Of a DNA stretch of 64,000 nt, positions 1 to 8,073 are shown piece after piece; within the stretch, counting starts at the first letter, position 1, and each line of letters starts with the position of its first letter. The translations under genes were made by a program, and so were the position numbers. The DNA is from Jeongeupia chitinilytica (GTDB lineage: Bacteria; Pseudomonadota; Gammaproteobacteria; Burkholderiales; Chitinibacteraceae), in assembly GCF_014652315.1 (NCBI RefSeq), contig NZ_BMYO01000008.1, positions 124,001-188,000 on the forward strand, given 5' to 3'. The notes under the pieces are model-generated. The model was given only the letters and a program-made list of their open reading frames with translations. It made no database searches and was not told the origin of the DNA.

Positions 1-63
1 GTCAAGCCGCCGGTTGCCGGGGCCGATCTGGGGCCGGCGCCGGGGACCTATGTGCTCGAGTGA
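1..63 (+). CDS. C-terminal end of an unidentified protein (partial)
   Basis: An open frame runs from the window edge to a TGA at 61-63, giving about 20 residues that end in GTYVLE. Its stop directly abuts the stop of gpmA on the other strand, as expected for two converging genes. Too little is visible to assign a family. The proline- and glycine-rich tail has the same base composition as neighbouring genes. The frame could be chance, because only 20 codons are seen. Confidence 0.4.
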   Translation, partial: VKPPVAGADLGPAPGTYVLE

Positions 64-750
64 TCAGAGCGTGCGCTTGGCGACGACCTTGAGGCCGTCG
101 TCGAGCGTGTAGACGATGGGTTCGCCGTTGGGAATCTCGACGCCGACGATCGCGTCGTCGGAGATTCCCTCGAGGTGCTTGATCAGCCCGCGCAGCGAGT
201 TGCCGTGCGCCGAAATCAGTACCGTCTTGCCCGATTGCAGCGCCGGCGCGATCGCGTCGAACCAGTAGGGCATCACCCGGGCAATCGTGTCCTTCAGCGA
301 TTCGGTCAGCGGCAGTTCGGCGTCCGGAATCGCGGCGAACTTCGGATCGCCGCGTCCGACCCGTTCGTCGTCGTGATCCAGCGCCGGCGGTGGCACGTCG
401 AAGCTGCGGCGCCAGATCTTCACCTGTTCGTCCCCGTGCCTGGCGGCCGTTTCGGCCTTGTTCAGCCCGGTCAGCCCGCCGTAGTGACGCTCGTTCAGCC
501 GCCAGTCCTTTTCGGTCGGCAGCCACATCCGGTCCATTTCGTCGAGCGCCAGCCACAGTGTGCGGATGGCGCGCTTGAGCACCGACGTGAATGCGAGATC
601 GGGGTGGAGGCCGGCGTCGCGCAGCTTGCGGCCGGCGTCGCGTGCCTGCTCGGCACCGAGTTCGGTCAGGTCGACGTCGTGCCAGCCGGTGAAGCGGTTT
701 TCTTTGTTCCAGGTCGATTCGCCGTGGCGGATCAGGATCAGCGTGGACAT
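64..750 (-). CDS. gpmA: 2,3-bisphosphoglycerate-dependent phosphoglycerate mutase
   Basis: A cytoplasmic glycolytic enzyme that interconverts 3- and 2-phosphoglycerate through a phosphohistidine. The 228-residue product has the usual family length. The N-terminal LILIRHGES motif carries the catalytic histidine, NERHYGG lies in the middle, and SAHGNSLR near residue 180 carries the second active-site histidine. It follows a 30-codon ORF (773-865) by 22 nt on the same strand, so the two are probably co-transcribed from a promoter overlapping the Fur-like site at 927-941. E. coli gpmA is a known Fur target, which fits. Confidence 0.97.
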   Translation of the reverse strand: MSTLILIRHGESTWNKENRFTGWHDVDLTELGAEQARDAGRKLRDAGLHPDLAFTSVLKRAIRTLWLALDEMDRMWLPTEKDWRLNERHYGGLTGLNKAETAARHGDEQVKIWRRSFDVPPPALDHDDERVGRGDPKFAAIPDAELPLTESLKDTIARVMPYWFDAIAPALQSGKTVLISAHGNSLRGLIKHLEGISDDAIVGVEIPNGEPIVYTLDDGLKVVAKRTL

Positions 751-772
751 GGCTACTCCGGAAAAGGGTTGT

Positions 773-865
773 TCAGGCGACCAGCGCCAGCAGCGCGCCG
801 AGCCAGACGAGGCCGCCGAGACCGTAACGGACGCGACGGCGCAGCGCGTGGGCAGATGCAGACAT
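773..865 (-). CDS. 30-residue putative membrane peptide upstream of gpmA
   Basis: A short frame begins with ATG at 865 after a strong ribosome binding site (GGAGG on the minus strand, 871-875, 5 nt spacing) and ends at TGA 773-775. The peptide has a basic N-terminal third containing RRRVRYG, then one hydrophobic stretch (GLGGLVWLGALLALVA), as in small single-span membrane proteins. It is the first gene downstream of the Fur-like box and precedes gpmA. I do not recognise a family. It lacks the residues of the HemP haem-uptake peptide. The good ribosome site and the position support it as real. Confidence 0.55.
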   Translation of the reverse strand: MSASAHALRRRVRYGLGGLVWLGALLALVA

Positions 866-926
866 GATGACCTCCTTGTGGCCGCAAACGGATGAAGGTG
901 GCTTTGGCGGCGTCATGCTTTATTAT

Positions 927-941
927 TGAGAATCAATCTCA
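927..941. promoter_or_regulatory. Fur-box-like operator in the gpmA / tkt intergenic region
   Basis: The sequence TGAGAATCAATCTCA is an inverted repeat close to the 7-1-7 Fur consensus (TGATAAT-N-ATTATCA). It is flanked by an AT-rich stretch unlike the GC-rich surroundings. It lies about 60 nt upstream of the 30-codon ORF, where it would overlap a leftward promoter. The rest of the 302-nt gap (866-1167) shows no gene and holds the tkt leader. Regulation by Fur is inferred from the motif. Confidence 0.6.
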
Positions 942-1167
942 TCAAATGAAGTGATTTTTTCCTTCTACCACCATAGCCCGTCGCTATGCGCTAGCGTAGA
1001 TCCTGCGTACCGGCCGGCTTTGCGCTGGCGCAACGTCATCTCGCGGGGGTTGCGGTAAAACCTAACCCGATTCCGGTTGTCCCGGCATGTATGCGTCGGG
1101 GATAATGCTGCGAACCGCTGTATGCCGTTTTTCCTTTGAATCGAATTGTTTGCGGAGGATGTACCTC

Positions 1168-3168
1168 ATGGCCAACCGCGCCGAACTTGCCAATGCCATT
1201 CGCGCTCTTGCGATGGATGCCGTGCAGAAAGCCAATTCCGGTCACCCCGGCATGCCGATGGGCATGGCCGAAATCGCGCTGGCGCTGTGGGGCGAAGGCG
1301 AAATGCGCTTCAATCCGCAGAATCCGGACTGGGCCAACCGTGATCGTTTCATCCTCTCCAACGGCCACGGCTCGATGCTGCAGTACGCGCTGCTGCACCT
1401 GACCGGCTACGACGTGTCGATCGACGACCTGAAGAACTTCCGCCAGCTGCACAGCAAGACCCCGGGTCACCCGGAATACGGCTATACCGTCGGCGTCGAG
1501 ACCACCACGGGTCCGCTGGGCCAGGGCATCACCAATGCCGTCGGCTTCGCACTGGCCGAAAAGCTGCTGGCACGCGAATTCAACAAGCCGGGCTTCGACA
1601 TCGTCGACCACCACACCTACTGCTTCCTCGGCGACGGTTGCCTGATGGAAGGCATCAGCCATGAAGCCGCCGCACTGGCCGGCACCTGGGGTCTCGGCAA
1701 GCTGGTCGCCTTCTGGGACGACAACGGCATCTCGATCGACGGCCACGTCGAAGGCTGGTTCACCGACGACACCCCGGGCCGTTTCGAAGCCTACGGCTGG
1801 CACGTGATCCGCCCGATCGACGGCCACGATGTCGACGCGGTGAAGAAGGCCATTGCCGAAGCCAAGGCCGTGACCGACAAGCCGTCGCTGATCTGCTGCA
1901 AGACCATCATCGGCAAGGGCAGCCCGAACAAGGCCAACAGCCACGATTCGCACGGCGCACCGCTGGGCGATGCCGAAATCAAGGCCACCCGCGACAGCAT
2001 CGGCTGGCTGTACGAGCCGTTCGAAATCCCGGCTTCGGTCTATGCCGGCTGGGACAAGAAGGAAGCCGGCGCCAAGTGGGAAAGCGAGTGGGATCGCGTG
2101 TTCAAGGAATACGCCGAAGTCCATCCGGACCTTGCCGCCGAATTCAAGCGCCGCAATGCAGGCGAGCTGCCGGCGAACTGGAACAAGGTCGTTGCCGACG
2201 CGATTGCCGAAGCCAACACCAAGGCCGAAACCATCGCCACCCGCAAGGCCAGCCAGAATGCCCTGTCGGCCTACGTGCCGAACGTGCCGGAAATGCTCGG
2301 CGGCTCGGCCGACCTGACCGGCTCGAACCTGACCAACTGGAAGGGCAGCACGCCACTGCGCCGTGAAGGCAACGAACTCGTCGGCGACCACATCAGCTAC
2401 GGCGTGCGCGAATTCGGCATGAGCGCGATCATGAACGGCATCCAGCTGCACGGCGGCTGGCGTCCGTACGGCGCGACCTTCCTGATGTTCAGCGAATACG
2501 CGCGCAACGCGCTGCGCATGGCTGCGCTGATGAAGATCCCGACCCTGTTCGTGTTCACCCACGACTCGATCGGCCTCGGCGAAGACGGCCCGACCCACCA
2601 GGCGGTCGAACAGACTGCCACGCTGCGTCTGATCCCGAACATGAACGTCTGGCGTCCGGCCGATACCATCGAAACGCTGGTGGCCTGGGCCGATGCGATC
2701 GAGCAGAAGCAGACCCCGTCGACGCTGATCTTCACCCGTCAGAACCTGCAGTTCCAGGCGCGGACCGAAGCGCAGATCGCCGACATCAAGAAGGGCGGTT
2801 ACGTGTTGCGTGACGCGGCCGATGCCAAGGTCGTGCTGATCGCGACCGGCTCCGAGCTCGACCTGATCGTCAAGGCGGCCGAGAAGCTCGCGGCCGAGGG
2901 CATTGCCGCCCGCGTCGTGTCGATGCCGTCGACCAATGTGTTCGACAAGCAGGACAAGGCCTACCAGGCATCGGTGCTGCCGGCCGGCGTGCCGCGTCTG
3001 GCGGTCGAAGCCGGTGTCACCGACGGCTGGCGCAAGTATGTCGGCCTCGAAGGCGACGTGATCGGTCTGGACCGCTTCGGCGAATCGGCTCCGGCCGGCG
3101 AGCTGTTCAAGCTGTTCGGCTTCACCGTCGACAACGTCGTCGCGCGTGCCAAGGCACTGGTGAAGTAA
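1168..3168 (+). CDS. tkt: Transketolase
   Basis: A thiamine-diphosphate enzyme of the pentose phosphate pathway that moves two-carbon ketol units between sugar phosphates. The 666-residue product has the family length. Visible motifs are NSGHPGMPMG at the N terminus, GDGCLMEGISHE (the ThDP/Mg site) near residue 155, DDNGISIDG, and the pyrimidine-binding half with HDSIGLGEDGPTHQ near residue 470. The start at 1168 was chosen because GGAGG at 1154-1158 sits 9 nt upstream. ATG 1159 is too close to that site and upstream ATGs lack one. The gene is monocistronic, with an intrinsic terminator at 3191-3214. Confidence 0.97.
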   Translation: MANRAELANAIRALAMDAVQKANSGHPGMPMGMAEIALALWGEGEMRFNPQNPDWANRDRFILSNGHGSMLQYALLHLTGYDVSIDDLKNFRQLHSKTPGHPEYGYTVGVETTTGPLGQGITNAVGFALAEKLLAREFNKPGFDIVDHHTYCFLGDGCLMEGISHEAAALAGTWGLGKLVAFWDDNGISIDGHVEGWFTDDTPGRFEAYGWHVIRPIDGHDVDAVKKAIAEAKAVTDKPSLICCKTIIGKGSPNKANSHDSHGAPLGDAEIKATRDSIGWLYEPFEIPASVYAGWDKKEAGAKWESEWDRVFKEYAEVHPDLAAEFKRRNAGELPANWNKVVADAIAEANTKAETIATRKASQNALSAYVPNVPEMLGGSADLTGSNLTNWKGSTPLRREGNELVGDHISYGVREFGMSAIMNGIQLHGGWRPYGATFLMFSEYARNALRMAALMKIPTLFVFTHDSIGLGEDGPTHQAVEQTATLRLIPNMNVWRPADTIETLVAWADAIEQKQTPSTLIFTRQNLQFQARTEAQIADIKKGGYVLRDAADAKVVLIATGSELDLIVKAAEKLAAEGIAARVVSMPSTNVFDKQDKAYQASVLPAGVPRLAVEAGVTDGWRKYVGLEGDVIGLDRFGESAPAGELFKLFGFTVDNVVARAKALVK

Positions 3169-3190
3169 GCATTCGCCGCTGCCGTCGACA

Positions 3191-3214
3191 ACGGGCCCTT
3201 CGGGGCCCGTTTTT
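3191..3214 (+). terminator. Intrinsic terminator after tkt
   Basis: An 8-bp perfect GC stem (ACGGGCCC / GGGCCCGT) with a TTCG tetraloop is followed directly by a T run. It lies 22 nt after the tkt stop codon. Confidence 0.9.
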
Positions 3215-3301
3215 GTTGCCTGCCGTTCGTGCGTGCCGGGTGGCGCTTGTGGGCCGGAGAGGGCCCACCTAGAATCGCCCGGTCATTCTGCCGGCATCAT
3301 C

Positions 3302-3676
3302 GTGTCCTTCTCGCTCAACCGTCTCCTCCGACTCGGCCGTGTGCCGGCGCTGATCGCGCTGGTGCTGCAGCTTGCGCTGCCGTTCGTGCACGCGCGGGCG
3401 ATGGCAAGCGGCGCGGTCACCGTGGCGCTGTGCGCACCGGGCGGCGAGATCCGCCAGGTCGTGATCGGTGGCAAGGACCAGCCGGTCAAGTCCGCCACCG
3501 CCTGCCCGGTCTGCGCGATCATGGCGGCGCAAGCCTTGCCGCCGCCGGTACCGACGTTCACGCTGCCGCTGGTCGCGCTGATTTCGGTCACGCCCCAACT
3601 CGTCGCGACATTGTGGCCGGCACCGGCACGTCGCGTCTGGGCGCACGCGCCACGAGCCCCGCCCTCCCTGCTCTGA
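3302..3676 (+). CDS. DUF2946-like protein of a metal-uptake module
   Basis: A protein of about 124 residues with a hydrophobic N-terminal signal or anchor (VPALIALVLQLALPF) and a central CPVC pair preceded by another cysteine, as in DUF2946 proteins. Members of that family often sit beside TonB-dependent receptors and copper genes, and here the receptor follows 90 nt downstream. The start is uncertain. GTG 3302 gives a normal signal-peptide start but has no good ribosome site, while an in-frame ATG at 3233 gives 147 residues. A TAGAAT at 3270-3275 could be the -10 box and would exclude the longer form. Function is inferred from context only. Confidence 0.65.
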   Translation: MSFSLNRLLRLGRVPALIALVLQLALPFVHARAMASGAVTVALCAPGGEIRQVVIGGKDQPVKSATACPVCAIMAAQALPPPVPTFTLPLVALISVTPQLVATLWPAPARRVWAHAPRAPPSLL

Positions 3677-3765
3677 TTCGTTCCCCCTGCACCTAGAACA
3701 ACGAATCGCCGGCCCGCCATTGCGCGGGGCCGGCTGCCGCGCGCATGCGCGGCGCTGGAGCCTGC

Positions 3766-5862
3766 ATGAAACAGCCACACACACTGGCGCGCCGCTGTGC
3801 GCTTGCCGTCGCGCTTGCATCGGCGTTCGCCCATGCCAGCGACACCCCGCTGCTCGACGAAGTCGTCGTCTCCGGTTCGCGCGAAGCGGCGCCGCTGAAG
3901 GAAACCGCCGCCGCGATCGGCAAGGTCGACGCGAAAGCCATTGCCGGTGCCAAGCCGACGTCGATCAGCCAGGTCCTCGACACCGTGCCCGGCGTGCTGA
4001 TGCCCGATCTGGGCAACGAACAGCACAGCATGGCGATCCGTCAGCCGATCTCGACTCGGCCGCTGTACCAGTATCTCGAGGACGGCATTCCGATCCGCCC
4101 GGTCGGCGTGTTCAATCACAACGCCACGTACGAAATCAACCTCGACGGCGAGGACAGCATCGAGGTGATGCGCGGCCCGGCGTCGAGCCTCTACGGCAGC
4201 AACGCCGTCGGCGGTGCGGTCAATTTCATCAGCCGTGCACCGAGCAGCGCCCTCGGTGGCGACATCGCATTGCGCGGCTCGAACCAGGGCTACAGCCGAG
4301 TCGATGCCGAAGTCACCGGCGGCAACGATGTGCTCGCCAGCCGCCTGAGCGGCTACCGCAGCTGGCAGCGTGACGGCTGGCAGGACTACAGCGATGCCGA
4401 CAAGACCTCGCTGACCCTGCGCAGCGACTTGACGCTGTCGGACGTCGCATATCTGAAAACGCTGTTCAGCTACAACAAGCTCGATACCGACATGCCGGGC
4501 AGCCTGAACCCGAGCGACTACAACAGCCGCCCGGGTTACAGCTACCAGAGCTTCACCTACCGCAACGTCGAAGCAATGCGGGCGTATGCGCAGCTGATCG
4601 GCAACTGGAACGAGGGCGGCGAGACGACGACCAGCGTTTACTGGCGCCACAACAATACCGACCAGCTGCCGAGCTACCTGATCTTCAACACCGGCCCGGC
4701 CAGCGCATCGGGGCGGACGACCGAGAATTTCTTCAGCTCGGTCGGCATCGACGCCCGCCACCGTCAGGACTGGGGGCCGCTGCGGCTGATCGGCGGCGCG
4801 ACGATCGAGGAAAGCCCGAACGATCAGGGCGAGTGGAACCTTGCCGTGCAGCGCGATCCGGCCTCCGGCCGCTACCTGAGCTACCGGGAGACGACACGGC
4901 GCCGCGATTACCACGTCGACCTGAGCAACGCCGCCGTGTACGGCGAGGCGCAATGGGCGATCAGCAGTGCGTGGCGCGCGACGGCCGGCGTACGCTGGGA
5001 CCGCGTCGGCTACGACTACAGCAACAACCTGACGCCGAGCGCGACCACCGGCGCGCCGAGCCAGGCGCAGGATTTTTCTCATACCTCGCCCAAGCTCGGG
5101 CTGACCTGGCAGACGAGTGATAGCGTCAGCACCTACGCCAGCTACAGCCAGGGCTTCACGCCGCCCGAAGTCGGCCAGCTGTTCTCGTCGCTGGCGGTGC
5201 CGGACCTGAAGCCGGCGACGTACAACAACGTCGAGATCGGCCTGCGTGCGCAGCTGCCATACCGGACGGCGCTGGAACTGGCGCTGTACCAGCTGGACGG
5301 CGATGACGAGATCGTCAACTACAGCAGCCAGCCGGGCAAGTCCGAGCCGCGCAACGCCGGCAGGACCCGGCACCGCGGTGTCGAACTGGGCCTGAACGGC
5401 GCGCTGGCCGAGGCGTGGCAATGGCGGCTGTCGGGCAGCTACGCGCAGCACGAGTACCGCGACTACCAGGCGACACCGCAGCTCAACTACGCGGGCAAGA
5501 CGATGGCGCAGGCGCCGAACTGGTTCGGCAACGCCGCGCTGGCCTGGCTGCCGGTCGAAAAGGCGAGGCTCGCGCTCGAAGTCCAGTATGTCGGTCCGTA
5601 CTGGATGAACGACGCCAATACCGTGCGCTACGACGGCCATACGCTGCTGAACCTGCGCGCCAACTGGGGCTTTGCCCGTGGCTGGGAGGCGTGGGCGAGC
5701 GTGATCAACCTGACCGACCGGCACTACGCCGAGTCGGCGTCGTCGACCTACAGCGGCACCGGCGTCTACAGTCCGGATGCGCAGGACACCTATACGCCGG
5801 GCGCGCCGCGTACCGCGCTGGTCGGCGTGCGCTATGCCTTTGGCGGCGAGGTGGCGAAATGA
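3766..5862 (+). CDS. TonB-dependent outer-membrane receptor
   Basis: A 698-residue outer-membrane active transporter. The signal peptide ends near residue 24 (AFAHA). A TonB box (DEVVVSG) follows, then the plug domain with VLDTVPGV and VMRGPASSLYGSNAVGG, then a beta-barrel rich in alternating aromatic residues. The gene ends in the usual style of a last strand, VGVRYAFGGEVAK, although the terminal residue is not the common phenylalanine. Start ATG 3766 follows GGAG at 3757-3760. It overlaps the PepSY gene by 4 nt and is followed by its own tonB. The substrate cannot be read from the sequence. A ferric siderophore or copper chelate is most likely from context. Confidence 0.93.
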   Translation: MKQPHTLARRCALAVALASAFAHASDTPLLDEVVVSGSREAAPLKETAAAIGKVDAKAIAGAKPTSISQVLDTVPGVLMPDLGNEQHSMAIRQPISTRPLYQYLEDGIPIRPVGVFNHNATYEINLDGEDSIEVMRGPASSLYGSNAVGGAVNFISRAPSSALGGDIALRGSNQGYSRVDAEVTGGNDVLASRLSGYRSWQRDGWQDYSDADKTSLTLRSDLTLSDVAYLKTLFSYNKLDTDMPGSLNPSDYNSRPGYSYQSFTYRNVEAMRAYAQLIGNWNEGGETTTSVYWRHNNTDQLPSYLIFNTGPASASGRTTENFFSSVGIDARHRQDWGPLRLIGGATIEESPNDQGEWNLAVQRDPASGRYLSYRETTRRRDYHVDLSNAAVYGEAQWAISSAWRATAGVRWDRVGYDYSNNLTPSATTGAPSQAQDFSHTSPKLGLTWQTSDSVSTYASYSQGFTPPEVGQLFSSLAVPDLKPATYNNVEIGLRAQLPYRTALELALYQLDGDDEIVNYSSQPGKSEPRNAGRTRHRGVELGLNGALAEAWQWRLSGSYAQHEYRDYQATPQLNYAGKTMAQAPNWFGNAALAWLPVEKARLALEVQYVGPYWMNDANTVRYDGHTLLNLRANWGFARGWEAWASVINLTDRHYAESASSTYSGTGVYSPDAQDTYTPGAPRTALVGVRYAFGGEVAK

Positions 5863-7355
5863 GCGGCGGCTTCTTTCGATACTTGTGCCGGCGCCGGCCC
5901 AAGCCGGTGACGCCACCGCAGCGGCAAACGGGTTTCGTCGCGCTGCAGGCGCTCGGGACCGGCCGGCTCGTCGGCGTGCTGACCCGCTGGCACCGTCGGC
6001 TGGCGTTGCCGGCTGGTGTCGCGGTGTTGCTGTGGGGCTTGTCCGGCGTGATGCACCCGATCATGTCGGCGCTGTCGCCGCAACCGCAGCGCCCTGCGCC
6101 GGCCGCGACCCTGCCGGCCGGCTTCGTACCGGTGAAGCCGGACCTGCACGGTCCGGTACGCGAGCTGAGGCTGGCAAGCTTCGCCGGTCGCCCGGCCTGG
6201 CAATGGTTGCCGGCCGACGGCGCGCAGCGCGACTGGGCCGATGCGCAAACCGGCCTTGCCATTGCCGACGCGGACCGCGCCGAGGCCGAGCGGCTCGCAC
6301 GGGCTTTCGCCGGGGATGCATCCAGCCCGGTCGCGCGGATCACGCCGGTCAGCACCTTCGGCGGCGATTACCCGGCGATGAACAAGATCCTGCCGGTCTG
6401 GCGGGTCGAGTTCGCGCGCGGCGACGGTCTGACCGCCTTCGTCGATACCGGCGAGGCCCGGCTGTCGACGCTGACCGATGACCGCAAGCGCGCGCTGATG
6501 GGCGCCTTCGTTCTGCTGCACAGCTGGGCGTGGGCGAGCGAACCGTTGCGGCTGACCGGCATCTCGGTGCTGCTGGGTGGCGGTCTGCTGACGGTCATTG
6601 GCGGGCTGGCGCTGTGGCTCGTCCGGCGGCGTGCCGCGACGCTCAAGCCCGGGCAGCCGCGTTTGCGGCGCTGGCACCGTGGCCTGGGCGTCGCGGTCGG
6701 TGTCGCCGGGGCGATGCTGATCGGCAGCGGGCTGATCCACCTGCATTTCGCCCGCGCGCAAGCACCGGCATTGCCGGCGCCGCTGCTGGGCGCCGTGCCG
6801 CCACTGGTGACCGTGCCCGACGGGGCGTTGCGTCTGAGTGCGGTCCGGGTCGGCGACCGTTTCGCCTGGCTGTTTGCGGCCGCGGCGCCGGTGTCCGGCG
6901 ACGAGCACCAGCATCATCATGCACCGGCCGTTCCCGGCGGGCTGCCGCGTTACTGGAGCGGCAGCACCGAGCTTGATCTGGCGCAGCAGCATGCCCTGAT
7001 GCTGGCCGAGCGCGCTGGCGCACCGGCGGGTGCGGCGGCTACCATTTCGCTGGTGACGCAGTTCGGCGGCGAGTACGGTTTTTTCCAGAAGCGCCTGCCG
7101 GTCTATCGCGTCGATTACGCCGCGCCGGGCAAGCCGGCGTATTACGTCGAACCGGCGACCGGTGCGTTTTCGGCACGCATCGACGACCGGGACCGACTGG
7201 AAGGATACGTGTTCGCTTACCTGCACAAATGGCACTGGCTCGACGGCCTCGGCAAGACGACGCGGGACGTGCTGCTGGCCGGCTTTGCCGCTGCCAACGT
7301 CGTCGCGGCCACGCTCGGCCTGACGCTGTGGTGGCGCCGACGCCGGAGCCGCTAG
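5859..7355 (+). CDS. PepSY-domain inner-membrane protein
   Basis: A 498-residue protein with two repeats of the PepSY-associated membrane architecture. Helices are visible near residues 46-66 (after WHRRLALP), 230-250, 275-295 (after WHRGLGV) and 465-490. Both periplasmic halves contain a matching phrase (STFGGDYPAMNKILPVWRV and TQFGGEYGFFQKRLPVYRV), which indicates an internal duplication. Such proteins accompany TonB receptors for siderophores, and several act in reductive iron release. A histidine cluster DEHQHHHAP near residue 350 could bind metal. It overlaps the receptor gene by 4 nt (ATGA) and is 1 nt from tonB, so the three genes form one operon. Confidence 0.88.
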   Translation: MSGGFFRYLCRRRPKPVTPPQRQTGFVALQALGTGRLVGVLTRWHRRLALPAGVAVLLWGLSGVMHPIMSALSPQPQRPAPAATLPAGFVPVKPDLHGPVRELRLASFAGRPAWQWLPADGAQRDWADAQTGLAIADADRAEAERLARAFAGDASSPVARITPVSTFGGDYPAMNKILPVWRVEFARGDGLTAFVDTGEARLSTLTDDRKRALMGAFVLLHSWAWASEPLRLTGISVLLGGGLLTVIGGLALWLVRRRAATLKPGQPRLRRWHRGLGVAVGVAGAMLIGSGLIHLHFARAQAPALPAPLLGAVPPLVTVPDGALRLSAVRVGDRFAWLFAAAAPVSGDEHQHHHAPAVPGGLPRYWSGSTELDLAQQHALMLAERAGAPAGAAATISLVTQFGGEYGFFQKRLPVYRVDYAAPGKPAYYVEPATGAFSARIDDRDRLEGYVFAYLHKWHWLDGLGKTTRDVLLAGFAAANVVAATLGLTLWWRRRRSR

Positions 7356-7356
7356 G

Positions 7357-8067
7357 GTGCAGCTGCGTCATGCCCTGCTGTTGTCACTGGCCGGACACGT
7401 CGCCGTGCTCGGTGGCGGCTGGCGGGGTGGCGGTATCGTGGCGCCGCAGCCGATACAGGTGCTGACCGTGCGCCTGCTGGCGGGGGCTGCGCCTGTGCCG
7501 GAGCCGGCCGTTCGCCCTCTACCGTCACCGCCGGGCAGAACGCCGGCAGACGCTCGTCGTACGCCGGTCACGGCGGCGCATCCGGTCAGGCACACGGTGC
7601 CGCAGCCGGCACCCGTTGCAACCCGCGATGCACCGCAAGGCAGGCCGCCGGCGGACAAACCGGTCGAGGCCGACGCGATGCCGAGCAGGCCGGTGCAAAT
7701 GGCTGAAGCGGTTGACGCGGCACGTCCCGACGGCGGAGCGCGAGCCCCGGTCGCGACCGATCACGGGGCGGCCGGCGGCGGGGAGACTGCGCCGAGCTGG
7801 CCCGGTTATCTCGCCAATCCCAAACCGGAGATGCCGCTGGCGTCACGCCAGCGCGGCGAGGCGGGCAAGGTGGTGTTGCGGGTCCGCGTCGACCGTGACG
7901 GTCATCCGCAGGCGATCGACGTGTTGCGCAGCAGCGGCTTTACCCGCCTCGACGAGGCCGCGCGCAAGACCGTTGCGGAGCGCTGGCGTTTCAACCCGGC
8001 CCGACGTGGCACTACGCCGGTCGACGCCGACGTGGATGTGCCCATCGTGTTCCGGCTGGACGACTAG
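7357..8067 (+). CDS. TonB-family energy transducer
   Basis: A 236-residue periplasmic protein anchored by an N-terminal helix that carries the SLAGH (SxxxH) signature used to contact ExbBD. A proline- and alanine-rich linker (residues about 45-145) spans the periplasm. The C-terminal TonB domain begins at YLANPKPEMP and contains VVLRVRVDRDGHPQ and ERWRFNPARRG. The start is GTG at 7357, one base after the previous stop, so translation is probably coupled. No exbB or exbD gene is in the window, so it must borrow a complex encoded elsewhere. It most likely serves the receptor at 3766-5862. Confidence 0.9.
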   Translation: MQLRHALLLSLAGHVAVLGGGWRGGGIVAPQPIQVLTVRLLAGAAPVPEPAVRPLPSPPGRTPADARRTPVTAAHPVRHTVPQPAPVATRDAPQGRPPADKPVEADAMPSRPVQMAEAVDAARPDGGARAPVATDHGAAGGGETAPSWPGYLANPKPEMPLASRQRGEAGKVVLRVRVDRDGHPQAIDVLRSSGFTRLDEAARKTVAERWRFNPARRGTTPVDADVDVPIVFRLDD

Positions 8068-8073
8068 ACCCGC

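Noticed and set aside
773..865. HemP-type haem uptake peptide under Fur control
   Set aside because: The peptide lacks the conserved HemP residues and has a hydrophobic tail; no haem receptor is adjacent.
3283..5916. An 877-codon minus-strand frame opposite the TonB receptor
   Set aside because: It is the antisense shadow of the receptor gene, with low-complexity composition and no recognisable motif.
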